A stretch of 64,000 nt of DNA from Sinorhizobium terangae (GCF_029714365.1 NZ_CP121659.1:3694501-3758500); one strand, 5' to 3'; positions 17,658 through 27,942 are shown, counted from the stretch's first letter. Translations and numbers: made by a program. The notes: generated by a model from the letters alone, not told the origin.

Positions 17658-19124
17658 ATGTTTGGCAAACGCGGAAATGAAGGTTTTGGCAAGGCTGGTG
17701 TAACGAGCCCCGTGGTTCCGCCGCCCATGCCGGCCGCACAGCCGATTGCTGTGGAGCGACCGGTGGCGCCGGTTATCGCCGAAGCCGTTGTCGCCCCGGT
17801 CCGTCCGCAACCGGCGGCTCCGCCGGCGCGCCGGCGCGCGACCAGGGACGAAGACTATTACGACACCAAATCGCAGGTCTTTTCTGCGCTGATCGACACG
17901 ATCGACCTCTCGCAGCTCTCAAAGCTCGACACCGAGAGCGCGCGCGAAGAAATTCGCGATATCGTCAACGATATCATCACCATCAAGAATTTCGCGATGT
18001 CGATCGCCGAGCAGGAGGAACTGCTCGACGACATCTGCAACGACGTACTCGGATATGGGCCGCTGGAGCCGCTGCTTGCGCGCGACGATATCGCCGACAT
18101 TATGGTCAATGGCGCTGGCCAGACCTTCATCGAAGTCGGCGGCAAGGTGCAGGAATCGGAAATCCGCTTTCGCGACAACGCGCAATTGCTATCGATCTGC
18201 CAGCGCATCGTGAGCCAGGTGGGCCGCCGCGTCGACGAATCGAGCCCGATCTGCGACGCGCGCCTGCCCGACGGATCGCGCGTCAACGTTATCGCCCCAC
18301 CTTTGGCGATCGATGGCACGGCGCTGACGATCCGCAAGTTCAAGAAAGACAAGCTGACGCTCGAACAATTGGTGCGCTTCGGATCGATCACGCCGGAGGG
18401 CGCTGTCCTCCTGCAGATTATCGGCCGCGTCCGCTGCAACATCGTCATTTCCGGCGGTACCGGTTCGGGCAAGACGACGCTGCTCAATTGTCTCACGCGC
18501 TACATCGACAGCGACGAGCGGGTCATCACCTGCGAGGATTCGGCTGAACTGCAGCTGCAGCAACCGCATGTGGTGCGCCTCGAAACCCGCCCGCCGAACA
18601 TCGAGGGCGAGGGCGAGATCACCATGCGCGACCTGATCAAGAACTGCCTGCGCATGCGCCCCGAGCGCATTATCGTCGGCGAAGTGCGCGGACCAGAGGT
18701 CTTCGACTTGCTTCAGGCGATGAACACCGGTCACGACGGTTCGATGGGCACGATCCACGCCAACACGCCGCGCGAGTGCCTGAGCCGCATGGAATCGATG
18801 ATTGCCATGGGCGGCTATACGCTGCCGGCCAAGACGGTTCGGGAAATCATCGCGGGCTCGATCGACGTTATCATCCAGGCTTCGCGCCTGCGCGACGGAT
18901 CCCGCCGGATCACGCACATCACCGAAGTGGTCGGCATGGAAGGCGACGTGATCATCACGCAGGACCTGATGCGCTACGAGATGGACGGCGAGGACGCCAA
19001 CGGCCGGATCATCGGCCGGCACGTTTCAACCGGCATCGGCCGGCCGCATTTCTGGGACCGCGCGCGCTATTTCAACGAGGACAAGCGGCTCGCCGCGACG
19101 CTCGACGCGATGGAAAAGAACTAG
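17658..19124 (+). CDS. cpaF: Flp pilus assembly ATPase CpaF/TadA
   Basis: 488-aa cytoplasmic secretion ATPase (GspE/VirB11 superfamily) that drives pilus assembly. After a Pro/Ala-rich N-terminus (about residues 15-60) come the Walker [13 protein letters not shown] (about 266-277), an Asp/Glu box near [14 protein letters not shown], and Walker [18 protein letters not shown] at 17655 directly precedes the ATG and is an alternative start. An intergenic palindromic repeat follows immediately. Confidence 0.95.
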   Translation: MFGKRGNEGFGKAGVTSPVVPPPMPAAQPIAVERPVAPVIAEAVVAPVRPQPAAPPARRRATRDEDYYDTKSQVFSALIDTIDLSQLSKLDTESAREEIRDIVNDIITIKNFAMSIAEQEELLDDICNDVLGYGPLEPLLARDDIADIMVNGAGQTFIEVGGKVQESEIRFRDNAQLLSICQRIVSQVGRRVDESSPICDARLPDGSRVNVIAPPLAIDGTALTIRKFKKDKLTLEQLVRFGSITPEGAVLLQIIGRVRCNIVISGGTGSGKTTLLNCLTRYIDSDERVITCEDSAELQLQQPHVVRLETRPPNIEGEGEITMRDLIKNCLRMRPERIIVGEVRGPEVFDLLQAMNTGHDGSMGTIHANTPRECLSRMESMIAMGGYTLPAKTVREIIAGSIDVIIQASRLRDGSRRITHITEVVGMEGDVIITQDLMRYEMDGEDANGRIIGRHVSTGIGRPHFWDRARYFNEDKRLAATLDAMEKN

Positions 19125-19228
19125 AGCAATTCCAGGAAAAGCGTGTAGCGGTTTTCCGTCTGGAATCGCTTAATTTCAAAGAGTTAGATCATTTCACTGT
19201 TTTAAGGAAACAATGAAATGATCTAGAG
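19125..19228. repeat. Intergenic palindromic repeat, family A (copy 1)
   Basis: Two adjacent inverted repeats: ATTCCAG-GAAAA/TTTTCC-CTGGAAT and a perfect 10-bp GATCATTTCA/TGAAATGATC, bounded by AGAGC. The same plan recurs at 35231-35343. Such mosaic elements are scattered through Rhizobiaceae chromosomes. Here it sits inside the cpaF-tadB gap of an operon and could form mRNA hairpins. Confidence 0.75.
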
Positions 19229-19287
19229 CGGGACAGGCGAAGAAGGACTTCGCATCGCCCCGCTAGAGCAAAGGAACAGGTTCGACG

Positions 19288-20298
19288 ATGTTCGGCATAG
19301 ACATCACCGTTCTGGCATTGGCTGGCCTCGTCGCGGTCGCGGCGGCTGGACTCGCCTACGGTGTGCTCTTCTCGCGCATCGAGAGCGAGAAGAAGGCCGA
19401 AGGCCGCTTCCGCCGGGTCAGCGCTGCAGAGACGGACCGGACCAAGATCAAGGCGGCACGCGATCGCGTCACCGAGATGTCGAAACGGCGCAAATCCGTC
19501 CAGGATTCGCTGAAGGAGCTCGAAAAGAAGCAGCAGGAAAAGTCGGCGAAGGCCGCTCCGTCGATGAAGATGCGCTTGGCGCAGGCCAACCTCTCGATGT
19601 CGGTGCCGCAGTTTTATGTGTTCAGTGCCATTTTTGGCCTGTTTGCCTTTCTGTTGACATTCGTCGCCAGCGGCAAATTGCTGATTGCCGTCGGCGTCGC
19701 GCTGATCGCCGCTGCCGGCTTGCCGCGCTGGATCGTCGGCTTCATGATCAAGCGGCGCTGCAAGAAGTTCCTGGACGAGTTCCCGAATGCACTCGATGTC
19801 ATGGTGCGCTCGATCAAGTCCGGTCTGCCGCTGAACGACGCGCTGAGGCTGATTGCCAGCGACGGACAGGAGCCGGTCAAGACGGAATTCCGTCGGGTCG
19901 TGGATTCCCAGCAGGTGGGCCTCACTGTGCCGGAAGCCTGCGGTCGCATGATCCAGAGCATTCCCCTCCCGGAGGTGAATTTCTTTGCGATCGTGATCGC
20001 CATTCAGGCACAGGCGGGCGGCAACCTTTCGGAAGCGCTCGGCAATCTCTCCAAGGTCCTGCGCGAGCGCAAGAAGATGAAGGCGAAGGTGAATGCCTTG
20101 TCCATGGAGGCCAAGGCATCCGCCTGCATCATCGGCGCGCTGCCTGTCATCGTTGCGACGCTCGTCTATCTTACGTCGCCCGAATACATGTTGGTCCTCT
20201 TCACCGACCCGCGCGGCCACCTCATCATGGGGGTATCCGCCGTCTGGATGAGCATAGGCATCTTCGTGATGCGCAACATGATCAATTTCGACATTTGA
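19288..20298 (+). CDS. tadB: Flp pilus assembly membrane protein TadB
   Basis: 336-aa inner-membrane platform protein with a type II secretion F (T2SSF) domain. There is an N-terminal transmembrane helix (about residues 5-28), a charged cytoplasmic region, paired helices near 108-152, the T2SSF signature NALDVMVRSIKSGLPLNDAL (about 167-186) and C-terminal helices. It works with TadC and the CpaF ATPase. tadC starts 10 bp downstream. Confidence 0.92.
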   Translation: MFGIDITVLALAGLVAVAAAGLAYGVLFSRIESEKKAEGRFRRVSAAETDRTKIKAARDRVTEMSKRRKSVQDSLKELEKKQQEKSAKAAPSMKMRLAQANLSMSVPQFYVFSAIFGLFAFLLTFVASGKLLIAVGVALIAAAGLPRWIVGFMIKRRCKKFLDEFPNALDVMVRSIKSGLPLNDALRLIASDGQEPVKTEFRRVVDSQQVGLTVPEACGRMIQSIPLPEVNFFAIVIAIQAQAGGNLSEALGNLSKVLRERKKMKAKVNALSMEAKASACIIGALPVIVATLVYLTSPEYMLVLFTDPRGHLIMGVSAVWMSIGIFVMRNMINFDI

Positions 20299-20308
20299 GG
20301 ATGCTTCG

Positions 20309-21292
20309 GTGGATGCCTGGGTAAAAACGCTGACAGATCCGAACATCGTCATTGCCGTCCTGGTCTCGATGGCGGTGCTGGCGACGTTTTATTCGCTTGT
20401 GGTTCCCTTCTTCGAGCAAGGCGATCTGACGAAGCGGATGAAAGCGGTGGCGACCGAACGCGAACAGATTCGCGCCCGCGAGCGCGTACGCCTGAACGCC
20501 GAGGCTGCCAGCGGCAAGGCGAGCCTCAGGGCGCAGAACAACACCTCGGTGCGGCAGATCGTCGAGCGGCTGAACCTGAAGCAGGCGCTGGTGGATGACA
20601 ACACGGTCAACCGCCTGAAGACGGCAGGCTATCGATCACAGAACGCGCTCAATACCTTTCTCTTTGCCCGCTTCTGCCTGCCTTTCCTGTTTCTGATCAT
20701 TGCCGTCGTCTACATCTTCGTGCTGGGGAATTTTGCCGACAAACCATTGATGCTCAGGCTGCTCTTCGCCGTGGGCTTCGCCTATCTCGGTTTCTACGCG
20801 CCGAATATCTTCATCGCCAATGCCGTCTCCAAGCGCCAGCACTCGATCCGCCGTGCCTGGCCCGACGCGCTGGACCTTCTGCTGATCTGCGTCGAATCGG
20901 GCGTCTCCATGGAACTGGCCATGCGTCGCGTTGCCGACGAGATCGCGGCGCAATCGCCGCCGCTCGCCGAAGAGCTGGTGCTGACGACCGCCGAGCTTTC
21001 GTTCCTGCCGGATCGGCGCGTCGCACTCGAAAATCTCGGCCTGCGCACCGGCATCGAGGATGTAAAGTCGGTGACCCAGGCGCTGATCCAGGCCGATCGT
21101 TACGGCACCCCCGTGGCGCAGGCCCTGCGCGTGCTGGCGCAGGAAAGCCGTGACCAGCGCATGAATGCGGCGGAAAAGAAGGCAGCGGCACTGCCGCCGA
21201 AGCTCACCGTCCCGATGATCCTCTTCTTCCTGCCGGTCCTCGTCGCCGTCATTTTGGGCCCGGCGGGGATACAGGTTGCGGACAAGTTTTAG
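20309..21292 (+). CDS. tadC: Flp pilus assembly membrane protein TadC
   Basis: 327-aa partner of TadB with the same T2SSF fold: transmembrane segments near residues 10-28, 115-165 and 300-320, and the signature DALDLLLICVESGVSMELAM (about 187-206). GTG at 20309 is the start, 10 bp after tadB; the nearby ATG at 20301 is in another frame. It is the last gene of the + strand pilus block. Confidence 0.92.
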   Translation: MDAWVKTLTDPNIVIAVLVSMAVLATFYSLVVPFFEQGDLTKRMKAVATEREQIRARERVRLNAEAASGKASLRAQNNTSVRQIVERLNLKQALVDDNTVNRLKTAGYRSQNALNTFLFARFCLPFLFLIIAVVYIFVLGNFADKPLMLRLLFAVGFAYLGFYAPNIFIANAVSKRQHSIRRAWPDALDLLLICVESGVSMELAMRRVADEIAAQSPPLAEELVLTTAELSFLPDRRVALENLGLRTGIEDVKSVTQALIQADRYGTPVAQALRVLAQESRDQRMNAAEKKAAALPPKLTVPMILFFLPVLVAVILGPAGIQVADKF

Positions 21293-21337
21293 GGCGCGTC
21301 GGTTTCATGACATCGCCGTAACGCCTTGGGAGGCTTG

Positions 21338-21373
21338 CGCATGGATCCGCGGGTCAAGCCCAAGGATGACGGT
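21338..21373. repeat. Short dispersed repeat
   Basis: A segment containing ATGGATCCGCGGGTCAAGCC then AAGGATGACGG, a type seen widely between genes of Rhizobiales. It lies between the convergent tadC and tadD stops. No coding role was seen. Confidence 0.5.
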
Positions 21374-21405
21374 GGGAAGTGGCCGCGAGGCGTGAAAAGA
21401 CCGCG

Positions 21406-22221
21406 CTAATTGGTATTCCCGTCGTCCGCCTTGGCGAGCTGCTTCCAGGCGCCCTGCTGTGACAGCATGGATCTCAGATAGGCGACGTTCGCTTCGGCTT
21501 GCTCTGCTGTCAATTCCTGCCGGGCGATCGCTTCGGCTTCCTGGAAGCGCCCTTGGAGGCCGACAGCGAGCGCGAGGTTCTGCCGCACGCTGCTGTCGGC
21601 GCCGGGCTGATCGGCGGCCGATTTGAGATAGGTCTCGGCGGTCTTCAGATCCTTTGTCAGCAGATAGGACATGCCGAGATTGGAGAGCACGGAGGGCTCG
21701 TTGGGGCGAAGATCGAGGGCCTCGCGGTACCTGAGGCGCGCTTCCGACGACCGGCCGAGCTGGTCGAGGACGGCACCCTCCGCGGATTTCAGCTTCCAAT
21801 CCGGACGGTCCGGCGTTTGCGCCCGGCTGATCGTCGCCAATGCCTGTTCGAGCTGACCGGCTGCTGCCTGCGCCTTGCCGTAGGCACCCAGAACCTCGCG
21901 GTCCGAAGGATGGTTGATCGCCACCTGCTGCATGACGGCAAGTGCCTGCTCGTTGCGGCCGGTCATGCGCAACAGGTTGGCGTAGTTGAGGCCCGCCTCG
22001 CGATCCTTGGGATTGCGCTCATAGGCCTGTCCTATGCTCTCTGCCGCCTGCGACAGTTCGGTTGCGTTCATCGACTGCACGGGTTTCGAGAGCGTCGGGA
22101 TCGAGCCGGTGGTGAGCTCCTTCTTCTGTTGGCCGGCGCAGCCGACAAGCGACAGCGCGACAAGCGCGACGGCTGTACCCTGAACGAGACGAGGGAGTAG
22201 GGAAGTGGCTTCAGCGGTCAT
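21406..22221 (-). CDS. tadD: TadD-like tetratricopeptide lipoprotein
   Basis: 271 aa. A lipobox (LSLVGCAG) follows a hydrophobic segment, and the rest consists of tetratricopeptide repeats (for example DREAGLNYANLLRMTGRNEQ and NEPSVLSNLGMSYLLTKDLK). TadD proteins are lipoproteins of the Tad system, thought to help secretin assembly. The ATG at 22221 has a purine-rich site (GGGGG) upstream; an in-frame ATG at 22239 is possible. It faces tadC and closes the pilus locus. Confidence 0.85.
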   Translation of the reverse strand: MTAEATSLLPRLVQGTAVALVALSLVGCAGQQKKELTTGSIPTLSKPVQSMNATELSQAAESIGQAYERNPKDREAGLNYANLLRMTGRNEQALAVMQQVAINHPSDREVLGAYGKAQAAAGQLEQALATISRAQTPDRPDWKLKSAEGAVLDQLGRSSEARLRYREALDLRPNEPSVLSNLGMSYLLTKDLKTAETYLKSAADQPGADSSVRQNLALAVGLQGRFQEAEAIARQELTAEQAEANVAYLRSMLSQQGAWKQLAKADDGNTN

Positions 22222-22352
22222 GAGTGGTGCCCCCAGCATGCGTTCGCACCGGAACTCCCAACATCAGCGGCGCAACTTTCACTCCAGCAATAATCTGTTA
22301 ACCCTAACGGAGCGTTAATCGCGCAATCCGTTTCTGTCAGTCGAGGACTTCC

Positions 22353-23744
22353 ATGGCTCCCTATCAGTTCATCGAGCGGCCGTCGCCGTTCAACACCAGC
22401 ACCGGCAAGACGCTGCCGATCTTCGCGGTGACGCCGGCGCATATCGAAACGGGGAGCATCGATCCGATTGCGCTCGACTGGGCGAAAAAGGCGGGGTTCA
22501 AGGCGGAATCCGGTGCCGTTCTTCTCATTCCGTCGTCCGACGGTCATCTCGGCGGCGCGCTGTTCGGCCTCGGCGCCAATCCCTCGGAAGCCCCGTTCCT
22601 GACGGGCAAGCTCGCCCGCGCGCTGCCTGCCGGCAAGTGGCATATCGAAACGGCGCCGTTGACCGCCAACCGCCTGGCTCTCGGCTACGGCCTCGGTTCC
22701 TATCGCTTCGAGCGCTACAAGTCCGCCAAGGCGGAGGCGCCGACACTGCTCATCCCTGCCGACGCCGATGCGACCGATATCAAGCGGCAACTCGCCGGGG
22801 TCTTTCTGGCGCGCGACCTCATCAACACGCCGACCAACGACATGGGGCCGGAGGCGCTGGAAGCAGCCTTCCGGGCGCTTGCCAGCCACTACAAGGCCGA
22901 CGTCTCGGTGATATCGGGCGAGGCGCTCCTGGCGCAGAATTTCCCGCTGGTCCACACGGTCGGCCGGGCCAGCGCCGAGGCGCCGCGGCTTCTCGAGATG
23001 CGTTGGGGCAAGAAGGGTCACCGGCGCGTGACGCTTGTCGGCAAGGGCGTCTGCTTCGACACCGGGGGGCTCGACATCAAGCCGGCCTCCTCGATGCTGC
23101 TCATGAAGAAGGACATGGGCGGTGCCGCCAACGTCATGGGCCTCGCGCTGATGATCATGGACGCCAAGCTGAAGGTCGATCTGCGCGTCATCGTTCCCGT
23201 GGTCGAAAACTCGATTTCGTCAAACGCCTTCCGTCCGGGCGACATCTACCGGAGCCGAAAGGGCCTGACGGTGCAGATCGACAATACCGACGCCGAGGGC
23301 CGGCTGATTCTCGCCGATGCGCTCGCCTATGCCGACGAGGAGCAGACCGACCTCATCATCGACATGGCGACGCTGACGGGCGCTGCCCGCGTGGCGCTCG
23401 GTCCCGATCTGCCGCCGTTCTTCACCGACGATGCCACGCTTGCCAATGATCTCGCCGAGGCAAGCCTTGCGGTCGATGATCCGATGTGGCGGATGCCGCT
23501 CCATATGGGCTACGACAAGGATGTCTCCGCCCGCATCGCCGATCTCACCAACGCACCCGCGGGCGGCATGGCCGGATCGATCACGGCGGCACTCTTCCTC
23601 AAGCGCTTCGTGACGAGCGCGAAGAGCTGGGTGCACTTCGACATTTTCGGCTGGGCACAGGCCGAGCGCCCCCATTCCCCCATCGGCGGCGAGGCACAGG
23701 CGATCCGGGCGCTTTATCATCATATCGGCCGCATCGCAGGGTAG
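22353..23744 (+). CDS. Leucyl aminopeptidase family protein (M17)
   Basis: 463-aa cytosolic zinc or manganese exopeptidase that removes N-terminal residues from peptides. Metal and catalytic motifs are intact: GKGVCFDTGGLDIKP (about residues 231-245), KKDMGGAA (about 252-259) and the M17 signature NTDAEGRLILADAL (about 311-324). It is transcribed away from the TadD gene across a 131-bp gap. TTAACC and TTAA motifs near 22299 may be regulatory. Confidence 0.92.
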   Translation: MAPYQFIERPSPFNTSTGKTLPIFAVTPAHIETGSIDPIALDWAKKAGFKAESGAVLLIPSSDGHLGGALFGLGANPSEAPFLTGKLARALPAGKWHIETAPLTANRLALGYGLGSYRFERYKSAKAEAPTLLIPADADATDIKRQLAGVFLARDLINTPTNDMGPEALEAAFRALASHYKADVSVISGEALLAQNFPLVHTVGRASAEAPRLLEMRWGKKGHRRVTLVGKGVCFDTGGLDIKPASSMLLMKKDMGGAANVMGLALMIMDAKLKVDLRVIVPVVENSISSNAFRPGDIYRSRKGLTVQIDNTDAEGRLILADALAYADEEQTDLIIDMATLTGAARVALGPDLPPFFTDDATLANDLAEASLAVDDPMWRMPLHMGYDKDVSARIADLTNAPAGGMAGSITAALFLKRFVTSAKSWVHFDIFGWAQAERPHSPIGGEAQAIRALYHHIGRIAG

Positions 23745-23761
23745 CCTCTCATCAGTCTCTG

Positions 23762-23829
23762 CCCCTCGTCCCGCTGCCGCAACCTTCTCTCCATCAAAAT
23801 GGGAGAAGGTTGCGGCAGGCGGATGAGGG
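23762..23829. repeat. Intergenic palindrome, family B (copy 1)
   Basis: A long hairpin with arms CTGCCGCAACCTTCTC and complement around a loop near CATCAAAATG, flanked by CCCCTCGTCC and GGATGAGGG. The same CCTCATCCGCC edge recurs at 25161-25305 and 43287-43387. It probably also terminates the aminopeptidase transcript. Confidence 0.75.
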
Positions 23830-23914
23830 CCCCCACAATCACGCGACAAAAGAAACGCTTGCGTAACGATCGAACGGCTATTTTCCCGGAACGTGGTTTA
23901 AGCAGGAGTTTCCC

Positions 23915-24265
23915 TTGCCGGTCGAGCTTACGCCCTCCCAAGCTTTGGGGCTTTGGCATTCGGTGACGCTTGAACAGGTCCGGGTCGATAGCCGCGACCT
24001 GACGCTGCGTCAGATGGCGATCCTCTTGCAGGTCTATCTCGTTCCGCCGCCGCACACGGTCAGAGGCCTTGCCGCGACGCTCGGTGTGACGAAGCCGGTT
24101 ATCACCCGCGCGCTCGATACCATGGGCGCGCTCGGCCTCGTCGACCGGGTACGCGACGAGCGCGACCGCCGCAACGTTGTCATCAAACGGACGGTCGAAG
24201 GTGCACTTTATCTTGAAAAGTTCGGCGATCTGATCATCAATCAGGGTCGAACATTGTCCTTGTGA
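23915..24265 (+). CDS. MarR-family transcriptional regulator (short)
   Basis: 116-aa winged-helix DNA-binding protein. The recognition region reads TVRGLAATLGVTKPVITRALDTM (shown across two stretches, about residues 47-69) followed by a wing with VRDERDRRNV. The start is TTG at 23915 with AGGAG 7 nt upstream; there is no ATG. Its stop overlaps the start of the NlpC/P60 hydrolase gene by 4 bp (GTGA), which suggests the regulator and enzyme are translated together. Confidence 0.82.
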   Translation: MPVELTPSQALGLWHSVTLEQVRVDSRDLTLRQMAILLQVYLVPPPHTVRGLAATLGVTKPVITRALDTMGALGLVDRVRDERDRRNVVIKRTVEGALYLEKFGDLIINQGRTLSL

Positions 24266-25128
24266 GTCTGCCCATGTCGCAATTGCCTGACCGCCGCCTC
24301 AATGCCTATCGTGAGGATCTTGCAGAGGAGCGACTGCGCGGCGTTGTCGAAGCGCCGCGCTATGTCGAAGGCACGCCCGCGACCATCTCCGTTTCCGTGA
24401 CCCCGCTGCGGAGAAGGCCCGATCTCGCGTGCGGGACCGACACCGAATTGCTTTACGGGGAGACCGCGCGTGTGTTGGACGTTGCGGGCGGCTGGGCATG
24501 GGTCAAGGCCGATCTCGACGGCTATGTCGGCTATGTGCCCGAGGCAGCGCTGAGTTCTTCAAATGCGCCGGCGACCCACTTCGTTGCGGTGCCGCGTACA
24601 TTCGTCTATCGCGGCGCCGATCTGCGCTTTCCACAGGCCTTCGCCCTTTCCATGGGGAGCCGCGTGCATGTTGTCGGCGAAACCGAAACCCGCGGGACGC
24701 GATACTTCCTCTTGGACGGCGGATTGGCCGTCATCGCCGATCATTGCGTCCCGGCCAACGAGGCACTCGCGGGCGACTATGTGAGTGTGGCGACACGCTT
24801 TCTCGAAACCCCTTATCTCTGGGGCGGCCGGTCCGGCTTCGGCATCGATTGCTCCGGCCTCGTGCAGCTATCGATGCAGATGGTGGGAAGTGATGCGCCG
24901 CGCGACTCCGACATGCAGGCGCGTGGGCTTGGCCGCGCTATCAGCCGCGAGGAGCTCCTTCGCGGTGACCTTGTCTTCTGGAAGGGCCATGTGGCGATCA
25001 TGGAGGACGAGAAGACGCTGGTTCACGCCAACGGCCATACCATGACGGTCGCCCGCGAGGGACTGGAAGACGCTATCCGCCGCATTGGCTGGCTTTACGA
25101 CCAGCCGACCGGCTACCGCCGGCCGTAG
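24262..25128 (+). CDS. NlpC/P60-family peptidase with SH3 domains (C40)
   Basis: 288 aa. N-terminal bacterial SH3-like regions (about residues 30-160) precede an NlpC/P60 domain with the catalytic Cys in GFGIDCSGLVQLSMQ (about 194-208) and His in KGHVAIMEDE (about 238-247). Such enzymes cleave peptide bonds in cell-wall muropeptides, often gamma-D-glutamyl-diamino acid bonds. No signal peptide is visible, so it may act on imported muropeptides. Start is GTG at 24262 (coupled) or ATG at 24274. Confidence 0.88.
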   Translation: MSLPMSQLPDRRLNAYREDLAEERLRGVVEAPRYVEGTPATISVSVTPLRRRPDLACGTDTELLYGETARVLDVAGGWAWVKADLDGYVGYVPEAALSSSNAPATHFVAVPRTFVYRGADLRFPQAFALSMGSRVHVVGETETRGTRYFLLDGGLAVIADHCVPANEALAGDYVSVATRFLETPYLWGGRSGFGIDCSGLVQLSMQMVGSDAPRDSDMQARGLGRAISREELLRGDLVFWKGHVAIMEDEKTLVHANGHTMTVAREGLEDAIRRIGWLYDQPTGYRRP

Positions 25129-25160
25129 AGCGGGACCGTCGGGTGTTTTTGACAACTTGG

Positions 25161-25305
25161 TTGCCCCTCATCCGCCTACCGGCACCTTCTCCCCGAAGGC
25201 GGGGAGAAGGGCGATGCCGCACTCCCTCGGCTTCCTCTGTCGGCGTGGCGAGCAGGGACAAGTCCCTTCGCCCCGCTTGCGGGGAATGGCTAGGATGAGG
25301 GGCAA
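25161..25305. repeat. Intergenic palindromic mosaic, family B (copy 2)
   Basis: Outer arms TTGCCCCTCATCC (25161-25173) and GGATGAGGGGCAA (25293-25305) enclose an inner hairpin (CTTCTCCCCG / CGGGGAGAAG) and a second GC-rich palindrome. It fills most of the gap between the convergent NlpC/P60 and reductase genes. This is the RIME-type architecture known from rhizobia. Confidence 0.8.
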
Positions 25306-25335
25306 TCCGCAGCGTCAAACCCTCGCTGCGCCCTA

Positions 25336-26295
25336 TCAGTAGCCGGCTAATCTATCGACGACATGCTCGAGCGGCAGGCCGCGTTCGAACCGGGCGATCT
25401 GCTCTTCGACATGGGCAAAGAGTGCCCTGACGTCGGAGGAGGCGGCGACATGCGGTGTCACATAGACGTTGGGCATGGTCCAGAAGCGGCTGTCCGGTGA
25501 GAGGGGCTCCTCCTCGAAGACGTCGAGCGACGCCGCCGCAAGCACGCCGGAATCGAGGCATTCCAGGATATCGGCCTCCACCTGGCTGCCGCCGCGTCCG
25601 GCATTGATGAACACCGGGGCGCCAAGCGGCCCCTTACGGCTGAGTTTTGCGAACAGGTCGGCGTTGAAGATGCCTTTGGTTTCCGCTGTCAGCGGCAGCA
25701 GGCCGACGAGAAAGTCCGTGCGGGCAAGGAAGGCGTCGAGGTCGGCGGCGCCGTAGGTGTCCATGCCCTCCATCGCCCGCTTCGTCCGCGACCAGCCGAC
25801 GACCTTGAACCCCATCACCGCGAGCTTGCGGGCCGCGTCCTGGCCAAGCACGCCCATGCCCATGATGCCGACGGTGACATCGGCAGCCTCCGGCTGGATG
25901 AGGTCTCGCCATTCCCGCTTCCGGGCCAGGGCCTCGTAGACGCGATGCTGGCGCAGGTGCAGGAGGCACTGCATCGTCACCCATTCGCTCATGCGTGTGG
26001 TCAATGTCCGGTCGACGAAGCGCACGAGCGGGACGTTCGGCAAGCCCGGCAGCGTCAGGACGTGGTCGACGCCAGCGCCGCCGGAAAACACCACCTTCAG
26101 GTCGGGCGCGCGCGAAAAGAGATCGGGCGCCGATTTCCAGACCACCGCGTAGTCGATACCGGAGAGATCCCGATCCCTTTGCGCCGGATCCGCGCGATTG
26201 ATCACTTCGCGATCGGGAAACGCGCCATCGAGAGCGGCCTCTACTTCCTCAGGAATGAATTTCAGGTCGACGATGACGGGACTCTTGGCGGGCAT
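25336..26295 (-). CDS. Glyoxylate/hydroxypyruvate reductase, GhrA type
   Basis: 319-aa D-2-hydroxyacid dehydrogenase. The NAD(P)-binding GMGVLG is near residue 146, the substrate Arg is in NAGRGG (about 232-237), and the catalytic His is in TPHVAAS near 281-287. The overall sequence is GhrA-like rather than the longer SerA type. It should reduce glyoxylate and hydroxypyruvate. It lies 10 bp downstream of yejF on the same strand, so it may be co-transcribed with the peptide importer. Confidence 0.85.
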   Translation of the reverse strand: MPAKSPVIVDLKFIPEEVEAALDGAFPDREVINRADPAQRDRDLSGIDYAVVWKSAPDLFSRAPDLKVVFSGGAGVDHVLTLPGLPNVPLVRFVDRTLTTRMSEWVTMQCLLHLRQHRVYEALARKREWRDLIQPEAADVTVGIMGMGVLGQDAARKLAVMGFKVVGWSRTKRAMEGMDTYGAADLDAFLARTDFLVGLLPLTAETKGIFNADLFAKLSRKGPLGAPVFINAGRGGSQVEADILECLDSGVLAAASLDVFEEEPLSPDSRFWTMPNVYVTPHVAASSDVRALFAHVEEQIARFERGLPLEHVVDRLAGY

Positions 26296-26305
26296 TCTCA
26301 GAACT

Positions 26306-27934
26306 CTATTGACGTATGGCGGAAAGATTGACGGCTTCGAGATTGAAGGCGGCAGCCATCAAAGCCTTGGTGTAGTCTTCGCCCGGTGCCTCGAAGATGC
26401 GCTCGGCCGGTCCCTGTTCGACCACCTTGCCGAGCCGCATGACGATCATCTCGTTGGCAAGCGCGCGCACGACCTTGAGATCGTGGCTGATGAACAGGTA
26501 GGCGAGATTGTGCTTGCGCTGGAGATCGCGCAGCAGGTCGACCACCTGTGCCTGAACGCTCATGTCGAGCGCCGATGTCGGCTCGTCGAGCATGACGAAT
26601 TGCGGCTTCAGCACCATGGCGCGGGCAATTGCGATGCGCTGTCGCTGGCCGCCGGAAAATTCGTGCGGATAGCGCCAGCGGGTCGCCGGATCGAGCCCGA
26701 CCTCCTGAAGGGCGGCCGCGACGCGCGCGTCGCGTTCCTCGCCGGAAAGGGCGTTTTCGTGGATCTTCAGTCCTTCGCCGATGATGTCGGCGATCGACAT
26801 GCGCGGGCTCAGCGAACCATAGGGATCCTGGAAGACCACCTGCATCCGGTTTCTGAGCGGCCGCATTTCGCTGAAGCTGTAGGCGTCGATGTCCTTACCG
26901 ACAAAGGCGATGCGCCCCTTGGACGAGATGAGGCGCGTCAGCGCGAGACCCAGCGTCGTCTTGCCCGAGCCGGACTCGCCGACGACGCCGAGCGTCTGGC
27001 CGGCGCGAAGCGTCAGGTCGACGCCGTCCACGGCTTTGACATGATCGACGACACGGCGCATGAAGCCTGCCTTGATCGGGAACCAGACCTTCACGTCCCT
27101 GGCCTCGATGACGATCGGCTTCGAGGCGTCAGAGGGCGGAGGCTCGCCCTTGGGCTCGGAGGCGAGCAGATGCCGCGTATAGGCGTGCTGCGGGTTGGCG
27201 AATATTTCCGCCGTCGGGCCGGTCTCGACGATCTTGCCCTTGGTCATGACGCAGACCCGGTCGGCGATCTTGCGGACGATCACGAGGTCATGGGTGATGA
27301 AGAGCATGGACATGCCGTGCTCATGCTTGAGCGACTTCAGAAGTTCCAGGATCTGCGCCTGCACGGTCACGTCGAGCGCCGTCGTCGGCTCGTCGGCGAT
27401 CAGGAGTTCCGGCCGGTTGGCGAGCGCCATGGCGATCATGACGCGCTGGCGCTGGCCGCCGGAAAGCTGGTGCGGATAAGCGCCGAGGCGCTTTTCCGCT
27501 TCGCGGATGCCCACCTGGTTCAGGAGCTCCAGCGTCTTCGCCCGCGCGGCGGCGCCCTTGATGCCCTGGTGCAGATCGAGGATCTCGCCGATCTGCTGCT
27601 CGATCGTGTGCAGCGGGTTCAGCGACGTCATCGGCTCCTGGAAGATCATCGTGATGTCGTTGCCGCGGACATGCCTCAGTTCCGCGTCGCTCGCCTTCAG
27701 GAGATCCTTGCCGTTGAAGAAGATCTCGCCGCTCGGGTGGCTTGCGGCCGGGTAGGGCAGCAGCTTCAGGATCGAATTTGCCGACACCGACTTGCCCGAG
27801 CCCGATTCGCCGACGAGTGCGACCGTCTCGCCGCGCTTGATGTCGAAGGAAATATGATCGACCGCGACCGATGTCTCGCCGCCCTGATGGAAGGCGACGG
27901 AGAGATCGCGCACGGAAAGGAGGGGCTCTGTCAT
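26306..27934 (-). CDS. yejF: Peptide ABC transporter ATP-binding protein YejF
   Basis: 542-aa fused double ATPase of the YejABEF importer. Two complete ABC cassettes are present: Walker A GESGSGKS near residue 41 with signature LSGGQRQRV, and a second GESGSGKTT near 327 with signature FSGGQRQRI. The ATG at 27934 is preferred; GTG at 27946 overlaps the yejE stop (GTGA) and is possible. In S. meliloti and Brucella this system is known to contribute to resistance to antimicrobial peptides. Confidence 0.92.
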   Translation of the reverse strand: MTEPLLSVRDLSVAFHQGGETSVAVDHISFDIKRGETVALVGESGSGKSVSANSILKLLPYPAASHPSGEIFFNGKDLLKASDAELRHVRGNDITMIFQEPMTSLNPLHTIEQQIGEILDLHQGIKGAAARAKTLELLNQVGIREAEKRLGAYPHQLSGGQRQRVMIAMALANRPELLIADEPTTALDVTVQAQILELLKSLKHEHGMSMLFITHDLVIVRKIADRVCVMTKGKIVETGPTAEIFANPQHAYTRHLLASEPKGEPPPSDASKPIVIEARDVKVWFPIKAGFMRRVVDHVKAVDGVDLTLRAGQTLGVVGESGSGKTTLGLALTRLISSKGRIAFVGKDIDAYSFSEMRPLRNRMQVVFQDPYGSLSPRMSIADIIGEGLKIHENALSGEERDARVAAALQEVGLDPATRWRYPHEFSGGQRQRIAIARAMVLKPQFVMLDEPTSALDMSVQAQVVDLLRDLQRKHNLAYLFISHDLKVVRALANEMIVMRLGKVVEQGPAERIFEAPGEDYTKALMAAAFNLEAVNLSAIRQ

Positions 27935-27942
27935 CGTCGCGC

